NCBI RefSeq assembly: GCF_000420485.1 | Contig: NZ_ATVA01000013.1 | Span: 263,894 to 327,893, forward strand | Length of the DNA: 64,000 nucleotides | From: Paucidesulfovibrio longus DSM 6739 | Lineage (GTDB): Bacteria > Desulfobacterota > Desulfovibrionia > Desulfovibrionales > Desulfovibrionaceae | Reading direction: 5' to 3' | Shown: piece by piece, positions 27,139 to 40,186 of the stretch | Layout: each line of letters starts with the position of its first letter | How positions within the stretch are numbered: the first letter of the stretch is position 1 | The notes under the pieces: model-generated | The model's input: only the letters and a program-made list of their open reading frames with translations | What the model was told of the DNA's origin: nothing | The model's database searches: none | Position numbers and translations under genes: made by a program

Positions 27139-27861
27139 CTACTCCTCCATGCCGTTGCGCTTGCCCTTGGGGCTGACCCAGGAGACTTCGCGCTCGACGC
27201 GGTTCAAAAAAGCGCCCGCGAAGTTGATCATCTCGCCCTGGACATCGGAAAGCACGCTCCGGAAATAGTTGTAGGCGATGGTCGCGGGGATGGCTACGGC
27301 AAGACCGATGGCCGTGGCGACCAGGGCCTCGGAGATGCCGGGAGCAACCGTGGTCAGCGCGGCGGACTCCGCCTTTCCGATCTCGTGGAATGCGTCCATG
27401 ATGCCCCAGACCGTACCGAAAAGGCCGATAAAGGGGGCGGCGTTGGCACAGGTCGCCAGAAACGGAAGCGAGCTTGAAAGGCGCTTCAGCTCCGCGGTAA
27501 TGCCCTGGCGCAGCATCCGGCGGAGGGTGTCCTTGACCAGCGCCCGCTTGCGGTCGCGCTCGATGTCCGCCCGTTCAAGATTGCGGAATTCCCGCACGGC
27601 CTTGGTGCTCAGAAGCGTCAGGGGCGAACTGGGCGTCTGGCCCAGGAGCTGAAGCCCGGAGCCCAGGTCGGAAGCCTGAAAGAACAGCTCGTAGCCTTCG
27701 CTGACGCTCTTCTTGGCCCGATTGATGCTCACAAGCTTGGTAAATATGATGGTCCAGCTCCACACGGACATGGAGAGCAGGAACCCAAGGACGCATTTGA
27801 CCACCAGGGTCGCGCCCATAAGCATCGACAATATCCCGGTTTCGGGCATCAGTTCGGTCAT
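27139..27861 (-). CDS. tolQ: TolQ/ExbB-type proton channel protein
   Basis: A 240-residue MotA/TolQ/ExbB family protein with three membrane helices (about 14-40, 135-158, 172-196). The conserved [20 protein letters not shown] segment and [19 protein letters not shown] mark the family. With TolR it converts proton motive force into work on TolA at the division site. A 92-nt spacer with a GCCGGG/CCCGGC stem (27881-27898) separates it from the PHP gene upstream. Confidence 0.93.
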   Translation of the reverse strand: MTELMPETGILSMLMGATLVVKCVLGFLLSMSVWSWTIIFTKLVSINRAKKSVSEGYELFFQASDLGSGLQLLGQTPSSPLTLLSTKAVREFRNLERADIERDRKRALVKDTLRRMLRQGITAELKRLSSSLPFLATCANAAPFIGLFGTVWGIMDAFHEIGKAESAALTTVAPGISEALVATAIGLAVAIPATIAYNYFRSVLSDVQGEMINFAGAFLNRVEREVSWVSPKGKRNGMEE

Positions 27862-27953
27862 GCGAATTCACCTCATCACTGCCGGGCGCAATCCCGGCGC
27901 AAATTCATTGGTATTTTGGACGCGTCTCGACGCTCGGTCCGGACAATACGGCG

Positions 27954-28604
27954 TCAGCGTTGCAGCAGCCTCTGGACGATATCCCTGGAATTGGCTTCGG
28001 CGCGGGCGTATTCCTCCAGCGTCAGCCCTGCTCCGAGCGCCACGGCTCGGCGCAGCTCGCGGGAGACGAGATCGCGGGGGGCGTGCGCGTCATTGTCGAT
28101 GACGAGCGTGGCCCCGTGCTTGCGGGCCAGGGCCGCCACATGGCCGTTGGTCAGGCTGTGGCCGCCCCGCGTGGTAATTTCGAGCGCAACGCCCTTTTCC
28201 GCAGCCAGCTTGACCTCAAGTTCGGAAATCAGGCCGGGGTGGGCCAGGATGTCCACTCCCGCTTCGATGGCGGCAAGGTTGGTCCCGGCGGCCACGGGTT
28301 CCACCACGGTCTCGCCGTGCACGACGACGATCTCCGCGCCCAGAGCCCGCGCTTTTTCAACGTACTCGCCGATGAGTCCCGGCGGCATATGCGTCAACTC
28401 CACGCCCGCGAGCACGGTCATGTCGAAAAAATGCCCGACTTTCGCGAGCTTGGAAACATGGGAAAGAATGAATTCCAGGTTGGCCGCGTCGCCGTGGTCC
28501 GTGATGGCGATGGCCTCGTACCCGGCATGGCGGGCGCGGCGCACCAATTCGGCGGGAATAAGTTCCCCGTCGCTGAACGTCGAATGCGTGTGCAGATCAA
28601 TCAT
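27954..28604 (-). CDS. PHP-domain histidinol-phosphatase-like phosphoesterase
   Basis: A 216-residue metal-dependent phosphoesterase. The N-terminal PHP motif IDLHTHSTFSDGELIP supplies HxH and the later Asp; AIAITDHGDAANLEF, VVVHGE, ILAHPG and VIDNDAHAP carry the remaining metal-binding His/Asp residues. The start at 28604 is 8 nt after the bifunctional nuclease stop. The substrate could be histidinol phosphate or another small phosphoester; there are no his genes nearby. Confidence 0.85.
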   Translation of the reverse strand: MIDLHTHSTFSDGELIPAELVRRARHAGYEAIAITDHGDAANLEFILSHVSKLAKVGHFFDMTVLAGVELTHMPPGLIGEYVEKARALGAEIVVVHGETVVEPVAAGTNLAAIEAGVDILAHPGLISELEVKLAAEKGVALEITTRGGHSLTNGHVAALARKHGATLVIDNDAHAPRDLVSRELRRAVALGAGLTLEEYARAEANSRDIVQRLLQR

Positions 28605-28612
28605 ATCGGTGG

Positions 28613-29107
28613 CTACATCTTGTATTTGAAGTCGTCGGCGGAGATCTTCTCCAGTTCCTCGGTCCACTTCTTCGCGGCGTCGGTCTTGAACACGGCGTGC
28701 TGGCTTTCCCCGGAGGCGATGCCCGCTTCCGCGAGAACGGCCTCCGCGACGAAGACCGGAGCCTCGGCCCGCACCGCCAACGCGATGGCATCCGAGGGAC
28801 GGCTGTCGATCCGCCGTTCCTCCTCGCCCAGACGCAGGACCAGCTCCGCGAAGTAGGTTCCCTCTTCCACGCGGGTTATCTCCACTCCGGAGACGACGGC
28901 TCCCAGGCCGGATATGGCGGAAAGGAGCAGATCGTGGGTCATGGGGCGGGGAAAATCGACCTTGTTCAGCGCAAGGGAAATGGCCATGGCTTCCATGGCC
29001 CCGATCCAGATGGGCAGCACCATCTCTTCGGCGAGATCCTTGAGGATCAGCACCGGAGACTGGTTCTTCTCATCCAGCGCCAGGCCGAACACCCGCAATT
29101 CTACCAT
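28613..29107 (-). CDS. bifunctional nuclease family protein (DUF151)
   Basis: A 164-residue DUF151 protein. Characteristic segments are LPIWIGAMEAMAISLALNKV, FPRPMTHDLLLSAISGLGA and DSRPSDAIALAVRAEAPVFV. Plant homologues have been reported to have RNase and DNase activity; the bacterial role is uncertain. It overlaps miaB by 7 nt at its start, so it is probably translated together with it. Confidence 0.9.
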   Translation of the reverse strand: MVELRVFGLALDEKNQSPVLILKDLAEEMVLPIWIGAMEAMAISLALNKVDFPRPMTHDLLLSAISGLGAVVSGVEITRVEEGTYFAELVLRLGEEERRIDSRPSDAIALAVRAEAPVFVAEAVLAEAGIASGESQHAVFKTDAAKKWTEELEKISADDFKYKM

Positions 29108-30471
29108 GCCTCTCCCGTCTTCTCCCCGATGAGGGAATGCTTCTTCGCCTCCGTAATCCGGACAGGCATCATCCTGCCGGCCAGGTCTTCCTCCCGTTCG
29201 GCTCCGCAGAGCGGAACGTTGACGATGCGCCCGCCGGAATCTCGTCCTCGCCAGAAGGCCGCGTCCTCGGATTGCACCCTGCTCGGCCCGTCGAAAAGCA
29301 CCTCGCAGACCGCTCCAACCCGGCTTTCCAACGCTTCAGACGTAATCTCATTTTGTAATTCCTGCAAGCGGGACAAACGATCCGACGCCGTTTGCGGGTC
29401 CACCTTGGGCGTCATGTTCACCGCGGCGACGCCGGGCCGGTCCGAATACTTGAAGGAAAAACTCGACTCGAAACGGACCTCGCGCATCATCTCCAGCGTA
29501 CGCTCGAAATCCTCGTCCGTCTCGCCGGGAAAGCCCACGATCAGGTCCGTTCCCAGGGCGATGTCCGGCCGCGCCGCCTGAAGCTCGCGCACGATGCGCA
29601 GGTAGCGCTCCGTGTCGTACTTGCGGCCCATCCTCCGCAGCACCGCGTCCGAACCGGATTGCAGCGGCAAATGCAAATGCGGACAGAGATTCTCCAGCTC
29701 TCCGAAGGCCCGGACGACCTCCGGCGCGATATCCTTGGGGTGCGAGGTGGTGAAGCGTAACCTGTCCAGCCCAGGAAGCGCAGCCACCGCATGCAACAAT
29801 TCCGCAAAATTCATCCCTGCGCCGCCCGCGTCCTGGCCGAAACTGTTCACGTTCTGGCCGAGCAGGGTGATCTCGCGGACGCCCCTGGCGATCTGCTCGC
29901 GGCATTCGCGCAGGACCGCCTCGGGCCGCCGCGACTTCTGCCTGCCGCGCGTGTAGGGGACAATGCAATAGGCGCAAAAATTGTCGCAGCCCTGCATGAT
30001 GTTCACAAAGCACTGCCGGGGACCGGGAGCGTCCGCATGGGCCGCAGCGCCGCCTTCCCAGGCTTCCTCGCGTTCCGGGTAGGTTTTCAGGAAATCGAGC
30101 AGCGCCATCTGGAGGCCGGGTTCGGCGGCGATCCGTTCCAGGGCGTTGGGCGCCTGGGCGATGCCGTCCGAACCGAAAACGAGCCGGACAAAAGGATAGC
30201 GCCGGAGCAGATCCTCGCCGAGCTGCTGGGCCACGCAGCCGCCCACGGCCGCGAAGGCCTGGGGCCGCCCGCGAAACGACTGGCCCAGTCGGCCCAGGGC
30301 GCTGTGAACCTTCTGCTCCGGCTTCTCGCGCACGCTGCACGTATTCAGAACCACGAGATCGGCCTCGTCCTCCGGGGCCTCCTGCCAGCCGCGCGCCAGC
30401 AGGGCGCGAGCCAGCCAATCCGAATCGTTGACGTTCATCTGGCACCCGAAGGTGACGATATGAAACTTCAT
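29101..30471 (-). CDS. miaB: tRNA (N6-isopentenyl adenosine(37)-C2)-methylthiotransferase
   Basis: A 456-residue radical SAM enzyme that adds a methylthio group to i6A37 of tRNAs reading UNN codons. The N-terminal methylthiotransferase domain has Cys 10 (FGCQMN), Cys 45 (NTCSVREKPEQK) and GGCVAQQ, which hold the auxiliary cluster. The SAM cluster motif CDNFCAYCIVPYTRGRQKSR follows, then the radical SAM barrel and a C-terminal TRAM domain. The ATG at 30471 with AAAGGAA is chosen over a TTG 18 nt upstream. Confidence 0.95.
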   Translation of the reverse strand: MKFHIVTFGCQMNVNDSDWLARALLARGWQEAPEDEADLVVLNTCSVREKPEQKVHSALGRLGQSFRGRPQAFAAVGGCVAQQLGEDLLRRYPFVRLVFGSDGIAQAPNALERIAAEPGLQMALLDFLKTYPEREEAWEGGAAAHADAPGPRQCFVNIMQGCDNFCAYCIVPYTRGRQKSRRPEAVLRECREQIARGVREITLLGQNVNSFGQDAGGAGMNFAELLHAVAALPGLDRLRFTTSHPKDIAPEVVRAFGELENLCPHLHLPLQSGSDAVLRRMGRKYDTERYLRIVRELQAARPDIALGTDLIVGFPGETDEDFERTLEMMREVRFESSFSFKYSDRPGVAAVNMTPKVDPQTASDRLSRLQELQNEITSEALESRVGAVCEVLFDGPSRVQSEDAAFWRGRDSGGRIVNVPLCGAEREEDLAGRMMPVRITEAKKHSLIGEKTGEAW

Positions 30472-30485
30472 CCCATTCCTTTGCG

Positions 30486-31085
30486 TCAAGGTTCTTCAAC
30501 TTCGGGCAGCCAGCGGTCCAGAAACAGCAAGGCCGACTCCACCACCGCTTCCCGATTCGCCGCGTCCACATCGATGACGCACTCGGCTTCCGGGTCCAGC
30601 TCAAAGGGGGCGTCCACGCCGACCACGTCCCCCAGGCCCTCGATTTCGACGCCTGTCCGGCGGCGTTCCAAAGCCTTGGCATACAGTCCGGCCATGACCA
30701 ATCCTTCCGGACGCTCGGCCTCGCGCTGCATCGCCGTTTCCAGGGGACAACGCAAGTAAATTTCAGCGAACCGCGCGATCCGCTGCCGGGCGAGCCTGCG
30801 CCACCGCAGGCGATGCGCCGTGCCGTCGAGAATCACGCCCCGGCCCTTGGCCACGAGCCCGGCCGCCTCCGCTGCGAAACGGGCGTAAGCATTCTCCCGC
30901 TCTTCCGGGGTGTATTCCGGCTTGGGAAAATACGCTTTCCTGCGCTCGTCCATGCGCAGCAGGATCACGTCGCGTCCGGACGCGGCCAGACGATCCGCCA
31001 GGGCATCGGCCAGCGTGCTTTTCCCGCTGCCGGGCAAGCCCGTGATCCAGACCGCCCACCCTGATTCCGGCCGCTGCTTCGCCAT
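30486..31085 (-). CDS. P-loop kinase, adenylylsulfate-kinase-like
   Basis: A 199-residue nucleotide kinase. Walker A ITGLPGSGKSTLADAL lies at about residues 15-30, then DVILLRMDERRKAYFPKPEY, VILDGTAHRLRWRRLAR and YLRCPLETAMQRE, typical of the APS-kinase / zeta-toxin-like predicted kinases. It begins 8 nt after the aminoglycoside-phosphotransferase-like gene. These two domains occur fused in one protein in some bacteria, so here they may act as a split pair. True sulfate activation is unlikely because the APS-kinase core differs and no cysN/D is near. Confidence 0.72.
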   Translation of the reverse strand: MAKQRPESGWAVWITGLPGSGKSTLADALADRLAASGRDVILLRMDERRKAYFPKPEYTPEERENAYARFAAEAAGLVAKGRGVILDGTAHRLRWRRLARQRIARFAEIYLRCPLETAMQREAERPEGLVMAGLYAKALERRRTGVEIEGLGDVVGVDAPFELDPEAECVIDVDAANREAVVESALLFLDRWLPEVEEP

Positions 31086-31093
31086 GCGCTCGC

Positions 31094-32176
31094 CTACTCC
31101 ATGTATCGATTGATGCGCTCCCAATCGAAGCGCTCCTCCCGCAACACGTTCTCCATGAACCGGAACAGCCCCCGGCGGACCTCGGGAGGATGGGACGGAT
31201 ACCACTCCGGAGAGGCGATTACCAGGGCGCGGAAGACGAAGAAGGGCGCGATGACCTCCAGGGCTTCGTCGTCGCTCGTGCGTTCCAGATATTCCTCGAA
31301 CCAGACGCGGTAGAGGCGCTCGAAATCGCCTTGCAGCCGGGGTTTGTCGTACAGCCCGAAGAGCAGATAGTTGATGGCCAGCGTGGCCAGATCGCCCGCA
31401 GGCTCGCCCCATTCGCCCCGGCTGCGGTCCAGCACGGAAAAGCCCCCCCTCCCGTCCACGAGCACGTTCCAGGGATGCAGGTCGCCGTGCACGGCCGCGA
31501 GCCGATGCGCATAGCCTTTCAGCTTCCAGCGCCAGTCCAGCACGCCGCGTTCCAAAGCCTGGAACCGTTCATCGGGATATTCGGAGTACGGGTGGGGAAA
31601 GGCTTCGTCCACAAGTCCCATGATGCATTCGCTTGATCCCACGAGATCACGGACACGGCGAAAATAGAGATCGGGATCGTCCTTCTTCACAGAATGCACT
31701 TCCGCCAGCCAGCGGGCCAGCGCCCGGACGTTTTCCACGTCCAGCGGCACCATCCCTCCGCCGCGAATGCGCTCCAGGTCGTGGTAATAATCGTAGCCTT
31801 CGAGCTTCTCGTTGAGGATGAAGAATTCCCGGGGGCCGCGCAGCGGCACCAGATTTCCCGCCGCGTCCACATAACCGAGCCCAAGCGGCCGGACGTGGCG
31901 CGGCATGGCGGCGGAGGTCTCGAACTGGAACATCAGCACCGACGCCCGGTCCCAGTAAAACTGATGGCCGTACTTGTCGCCGCGCATGACCGAGAGCACT
32001 CCCTCGTGAGGCTCTCCGTCCACTTCGTACCGCAGCAGCAGGGGCTTGCCGTAGCCGAAACGCTTCATGCCCTGCTTGTCCAACGAGGCGAGATCGCCGT
32101 AATCCACAAGCCTGGCGTTCCCGCCGAAAGCCGCCTTGACGAAGGAGTCCAGCCGGGCCGACGTCAGCTCGATCAT
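31094..32176 (-). CDS. aminoglycoside-phosphotransferase-like kinase (APH fold)
   Basis: A 360-residue small-molecule kinase of the APH/COG2187-like group. The catalytic loop is AVHGDLHPWNVLVDGRGG (Asp base and Asn), followed by the metal-binding VLDRSRGEWGEPAGDLA, in which an Asp opens the motif. The N-terminal lobe is less typical. There is no reason to infer antibiotic resistance; such proteins phosphorylate unknown metabolites. It precedes the P-loop kinase by 8 nt. Confidence 0.78.
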   Translation of the reverse strand: MIELTSARLDSFVKAAFGGNARLVDYGDLASLDKQGMKRFGYGKPLLLRYEVDGEPHEGVLSVMRGDKYGHQFYWDRASVLMFQFETSAAMPRHVRPLGLGYVDAAGNLVPLRGPREFFILNEKLEGYDYYHDLERIRGGGMVPLDVENVRALARWLAEVHSVKKDDPDLYFRRVRDLVGSSECIMGLVDEAFPHPYSEYPDERFQALERGVLDWRWKLKGYAHRLAAVHGDLHPWNVLVDGRGGFSVLDRSRGEWGEPAGDLATLAINYLLFGLYDKPRLQGDFERLYRVWFEEYLERTSDDEALEVIAPFFVFRALVIASPEWYPSHPPEVRRGLFRFMENVLREERFDWERINRYME

Positions 32177-32216
32177 GCGTCCCCCTTTCCGGCCCCGCTT
32201 CCCTCCGGTTCATGCT

Positions 32217-32250
32217 CGACCGCCCGCCCCTCTGCGGGCACGGGCGGTCG
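32217..32250 (-). terminator. inverted repeat after the PfkB kinase gene
   Basis: A 10-bp perfect inverted repeat (CGACCGCCCG 32217-32226 with CGGGCGGTCG 32241-32250) lies 10 nt beyond the stop codon of the PfkB kinase. It lacks a U-tract, so it may be a pause/stabilising hairpin or a weak terminator. Confidence 0.5.
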
Positions 32251-32260
32251 ATCGGTCCCG

Positions 32261-33193
32261 CTACATGGGGCCGAAAGTCGCTTCGTAGCGGGCTTTGAAC
32301 TCCGCCGGGGAAAAAGAATGCTCCTGCGTGCCCTTGCGTTCGACGCAGTAGGCCGCACAGACGGCCCCGATCCGGCAGGCGTCCGGCAGGTCCAGCCCCT
32401 GGGAGATGCCCCGGAGCATTCCGGCCCGGAACGCGTCTCCCGCGCCGGTGGGGTCGGCGACCTTGGCCGCCGGGCAGACGGGAATCTGCACGGCTTCGCC
32501 CTTGCGCAGGACGCTGGAGCCCTGTTCGCCGAGCGTGGTCACGATGGCCCCGACCTTCTCAAGCAGCTGGGCCTTGTCCAGGCCGGTGGCCTTCATGATC
32601 ATTTCCAGCTCGTAGTCGTTGGAGGCCAGGATGGCCGCGCCCGTGATCGCCTCCAGCAACTGCTCGCCCGTCAGCGCGGTGATCTGCTGACCGGGGTCGA
32701 AGACGTAGGGCATGCCCATGGCGCGATACTTGCGCGGCAGTTCGATCATGTCCTCGACGTTGCCCGGCGAAACGATGGCCATGCCCGACGCGGGATCGGC
32801 CTTGAGCACGTCGTATCCGCAAGGATTGCGCATGGCCGCCGGGTTGAATCCCGTGATCTGGTTGTCCGACTTGTCCGTGGTGATATAGGCGCTGGCCGTG
32901 AAATCGTTCTCCACGACGCGGACCCCGTCCATGGGCAGACCGTGCTTTTCGAGCCAGGCCCGGTAGTTGTCGAAATCCTTGCCCACGCAGGAGAGGATCA
33001 GCGGCTTCTCACCCAGCAGGGCCAGGTTGTAGGCGATGTTGCCGGCAGTGCCGCCGAACCGCTCTTCCAAACCGTCCACAAGAAAGCAGACGTTCAGGAT
33101 GTGGATCTTGTCGGGCAGGATGTGGTCCTGAAACCTTCCCGGAAAAGTCATGATGCGGTCTATGGCCAGGGAGCCGGAAATATAAATCTGCAC
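32261..33193 (-). CDS. PfkB-family carbohydrate/adenosine kinase
   Basis: A 310-residue ribokinase-fold kinase. The N-terminal dinucleotide GG motif appears as RFGGTAGNIAYNLALLG, and the C-terminal signature VADPTGAGDAFRAGML includes the catalytic Asp. DGVRVVENDFTASAYITTDKSDNQITGF resembles the substrate lid of adenosine-kinase-like proteins, so a purine nucleoside is a possible substrate. A 96-nt gap separates it from cutA. Confidence 0.87.
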   Translation of the reverse strand: MQIYISGSLAIDRIMTFPGRFQDHILPDKIHILNVCFLVDGLEERFGGTAGNIAYNLALLGEKPLILSCVGKDFDNYRAWLEKHGLPMDGVRVVENDFTASAYITTDKSDNQITGFNPAAMRNPCGYDVLKADPASGMAIVSPGNVEDMIELPRKYRAMGMPYVFDPGQQITALTGEQLLEAITGAAILASNDYELEMIMKATGLDKAQLLEKVGAIVTTLGEQGSSVLRKGEAVQIPVCPAAKVADPTGAGDAFRAGMLRGISQGLDLPDACRIGAVCAAYCVERKGTQEHSFSPAEFKARYEATFGPM

Positions 33194-33289
33194 GCTTCCT
33201 CCTGTGGTTATGCGAATATCCGCGAAGCCGCAGTGTTAAGTCAGCCCTGGTCCCGCGTCAACGGCAAGGGGCGGCCGAGCGGAGCGGCG

Positions 33290-33607
33290 TCAGGATGTTT
33301 CCTCGCTGATCCAGCGCAGGAAGGCCGGATGGCCGCTCTCGATACGCAGGGACACGACGCAGGGGCATTCATAGGGATGCAGCTCGACCACGGCCTCGGT
33401 GAGCCTGTCCACCAGCTCGGCGCGCGTCTTGGCGATGACCACGACCTCTTCCCCCTGTTCCACCTTCCCTTGCCAGTGATACAGCGAACGCATGCCCGGC
33501 AGGATGTTCACGCAGGCGGCGAGACGGCGCTCCACGATCGCCGCGCCGATGCGCTCGGCCTGGGCCATATCCGGCGCCGTGATGTAGACGAGACGGCAGG
33601 CGTCCAT
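33290..33607 (-). CDS. cutA: divalent-cation tolerance protein CutA
   Basis: A 105-residue CutA1 protein, a small trimeric ferredoxin-like fold. The full family core is present: YITAPDMAQAERIGAAIVE, then RLAACVNILPGMRSLYHW and ECPCVVSLRIE. Its physiological role (copper or other metal tolerance, or signalling) remains unclear. It starts 1 nt after the cytochrome stop. Confidence 0.92.
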   Translation of the reverse strand: MDACRLVYITAPDMAQAERIGAAIVERRLAACVNILPGMRSLYHWQGKVEQGEEVVVIAKTRAELVDRLTEAVVELHPYECPCVVSLRIESGHPAFLRWISEETS

Positions 33608-33608
33608 T

Positions 33609-33947
33609 TCACTTTCCGCAGAGCTGGTTCAGGGCGGGGTCCGGCTGAAAAAGAAAATCGGCCACTCCCTTTGCCGTGGCGGGCGAAATATCCGCTCCGC
33701 GAGTCTCGACCATGCGCTTCACGGTTCCCAGCCAGGCGTTCCTGTCCTTCTTCCCGAGCTTGGAACAGGTTTTGTCCATTGCGTGGCAGTCCCCGCAGCG
33801 CGCGGCTATGAACTGCGCGTTGACCACTTCAGTCCCGGACACGGGCTGCACCGCGAAGGCGGATCGGGCCGGGGCAAGGGCCGCAACGGCCAGCAGCGCC
33901 GCAGCAGCGCCGAAAAACAGCAGACATGAAGGAATGATCCGTTTCAC
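33609..33947 (-). CDS. small monohaem c-type cytochrome
   Basis: A 112-residue exported protein. It has a signal peptide (about 1-32, cleaved near S-A-F-A) and one haem-binding motif CGDCH at residues 51-55. The start is GTG at 33947, preceded by GAGG seven bases upstream; a TTG 15 nt earlier is possible. The domain after the haem (WLGTVKRMVETRGADISPATAKGVADFL) fits a class-I-like monohaem cytochrome of low-potential periplasmic type. Partner unknown. Confidence 0.75.
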   Translation of the reverse strand: MKRIIPSCLLFFGAAAALLAVAALAPARSAFAVQPVSGTEVVNAQFIAARCGDCHAMDKTCSKLGKKDRNAWLGTVKRMVETRGADISPATAKGVADFLFQPDPALNQLCGK

Positions 33948-34097
33948 GAAACGACCTCGCAAAGGTTGGAGTGGACTGTTTACGGCTGCCAGTGTAGCAG
34001 GTTCGCGCCTGGATGCAACACGGCGCGCCGCTTGAGCTGAATCGCATTGAATGCTACCCCTGCGCTACGTTGACGCGCCGCGCAGGCGAGGAGCTGC

Positions 34098-35919
<1,822 letters not shown>

Positions 35920-35942
35920 ACGATCCTTGTGAGGCATTTCAA

Positions 35943-36596
35943 ATGAAGCGGACGCTCGCCCTCCTGCTCCAGGCCACCGGCGCGGCCACCCTGCTCGGCG
36001 CGCTCGCCTTCTGCGTGCTGATGGCTTTTGCCGGGCAGTGGCTCCAGGTGGACGACGGTCCGGCCAAGGCCGACTACATCCTGCCGCTGGCCGGGGACGG
36101 CAACCGCATCATCCACGCCGCCGGGCTCTACCACCAGGGGTGGGCCCCGAAAGTGCTGGCAAGCCTGGCCCACGTCTATCCGCCCACGCCCATGGACGCG
36201 CTCCAGAAACGCATGGGCTATCCGCAATACGGCTCCCAGCGCGAATGGTATGCCGCGATCTTCGCGGCGCTGGACGTACCTCCCGAAGCGGTCGAGTTCT
36301 TCGGCACCGGCCACATCTCCACCGTGGAAGAGGCCGAAGCACTGCGGAAGCACCTGGACGCGGCCCCGGTGCGGCTCCTGCTCGTGACCTCGCCCTACCA
36401 CGCCCGCCGGGCCAAGACGATCTTCGAGGACGTCTACCCGGAAGCGGAAATCAGGATGATCGTCTCACCGGACGAATCCTTCAGGGAACGCTGGTGGGAG
36501 GACCAGCATTCGGCCCAGATGGTCGTGCTGGAAACGGCCAAAACCCTCCATTACCTTTTGGGCGGCGCATACCGCTCCACGGACCCGGCGCAATAA
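35943..36596 (+). CDS. DUF218/YdcF-SanA-ElyC-type membrane protein
   Basis: A 217-residue protein with one N-terminal membrane helix (about 5-30) and a DUF218 domain facing the periplasm. Family motifs include ADYILPLAGDGNRIIHAAGLY, FFGTGHISTVEEAEALR and LLLVTSPYHARRAKTIF. The usual conserved acidic substitutions in the first motif differ slightly (P-L-A-G-D-G in place of V-L-G-G-G). Homologues act in envelope maintenance. It follows tgt and probably belongs to the same transcript. Confidence 0.75.
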   Translation: MKRTLALLLQATGAATLLGALAFCVLMAFAGQWLQVDDGPAKADYILPLAGDGNRIIHAAGLYHQGWAPKVLASLAHVYPPTPMDALQKRMGYPQYGSQREWYAAIFAALDVPPEAVEFFGTGHISTVEEAEALRKHLDAAPVRLLLVTSPYHARRAKTIFEDVYPEAEIRMIVSPDESFRERWWEDQHSAQMVVLETAKTLHYLLGGAYRSTDPAQ

Positions 36597-36663
36597 GTCC
36601 AGTCTCCGTCTCCCCTTCTTGCGCGCGCGGTTGACTTTTCAGTCTGCGGCCCCACCCTTTGAA

Positions 36664-36675
36664 CTGAACGTTCAG
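36664..36675 (+). promoter_or_regulatory. 12-bp palindrome at the 5' end of the DUF255 gene
   Basis: CTGAACGTTCAG is a perfect dyad located 13 bp before the ATG, just ahead of the AGGAGG ribosome binding site. A TTGACT hexamer lies about 30 bp further upstream (36631-36636). It could be an operator, but one copy of a 12-bp dyad can arise by chance. Confidence 0.3.
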
Positions 36676-36688
36676 CCAGGAGGCCGCC

Positions 36689-38767
<2,079 letters not shown>

Positions 38768-40186
38768 GGCGCGAGGAATAATCGGCCAGGGTCGCATTGG
38801 CGGGGTCGTTGTAGGCGGCCGAGGCAAGGGAATCGAACGCTTCGTCCACGAAGCCGAAATCCTCGCCCGCGCCTTCCTCGTCCCCCCCGGAGACAACGGC
38901 GCGCTGCACGTCCGTAATCCTGATGAGTTCCGGCTGCATGGCAGGATAGAAACGCAGGTCATCCTCGTCTTCGGACGGAGCGCAAAGGCCCGCGGAAGCC
39001 ATCTGCCCGAAAAGCTCCACGACCATCTCGCGAGGAATCATCAGGCGGTCGGAAATCTCGTCCACATCCGGCAGGACGCATCCCTCCCGAAACGGGCGCA
39101 CCGTCAGGAGCATCATGATCACGGCCAGCTTTTGGCGCTGCACGAGGCTGGCCTTGCGGATGAACTGCTGCTTCGTGAACCGACGCAAATGCTGCACGGC
39201 CACGCACATTTCCGCCCCGAACAGCACGATGATCCAGCCGATGTACATCCAGATCAAAAAGAGCGGCAACTGCGCGAAGCTGCCGTAGATGGCGTTGTAG
39301 TTGTTGAAGCCCATCTGCCAGCGGATGTAGGCTCCCTGGGAGAGCTGCCACAAAATCGCGGCCACGGCTCCTCCCAGGGCCGCGCTCTTCAGGCTGACCT
39401 TGGTGTTCGGCACATAGGAATACATGAACGTAAAGGCGAGCCAGAGGAGCGCCAGCGGTGCGGATTTGAGCATCAGGCTCTCCAGCCATCCGAGTCCGGA
39501 CACCTCCATGACGCGCTGGACGATGTCGCTTTTCTGCACCGTCACCGTGGTGCTGGTGGCAACGATGAAGATCACGGGCATGATCAGGATTACGGAAAAG
39601 AAATCCGTGAACTTGCGCCAGGGACTTCTACCCCGCTTGACGCCCCAGATGGTGTTGAAGGCCTGCTCCACGCTGGAAACCATGGAAAAGACGGTGACGA
39701 GCAAAAACGCCACGCCCATCCAGCCCAGGGTCTTGACATTGGTGTTGTCGATATAGCCGATGATGGATTTCACGACCTGTTCGTTGCCGGAAGCCATGCG
39801 GCTGAGCAGGTCGTGTATGAATTCGGAGTTTTGCAGGCCGAATCCCTTGGCGATGGAAAACGCCACGGCCAGCAACGGAACGATGGAGAGCATGGTGGTG
39901 AAGGTCAGCGCGCCGGATCGAATCAGGCACTGGTTGCCGAGGAATCCCTTGAAGACGAGATAAATCCAGCGGGAAAAAGCGGAAAGCCTGCTCGCTTGAC
40001 GCTTGCTGCCGTCGTCCCAGATGTCCACCGTGAACCAGTGAAAGATTTGCGAGACAATCCTGCCCAGTCCCTTGTCGCTCATGCGTCCAGCTCCCTGTTG
40101 AGTATGAACAATCCTTAGACTGCATACACGCCCGGACCGTGCGTGGGCAAGCCCGGATCGCTTCCTGCGGAAACGGGCCGCAATGA

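Noticed and set aside
30472-30489. A TTG start 18 nt upstream for miaB
   Set aside because: The ATG at 30471 has AAAGGA in the right place and matches the usual MiaB N-terminus.
31094-32176. Antibiotic resistance by aminoglycoside phosphotransferase
   Set aside because: Only the general kinase fold is shared; the genomic setting is housekeeping and the length and lobe composition differ from resistance enzymes.
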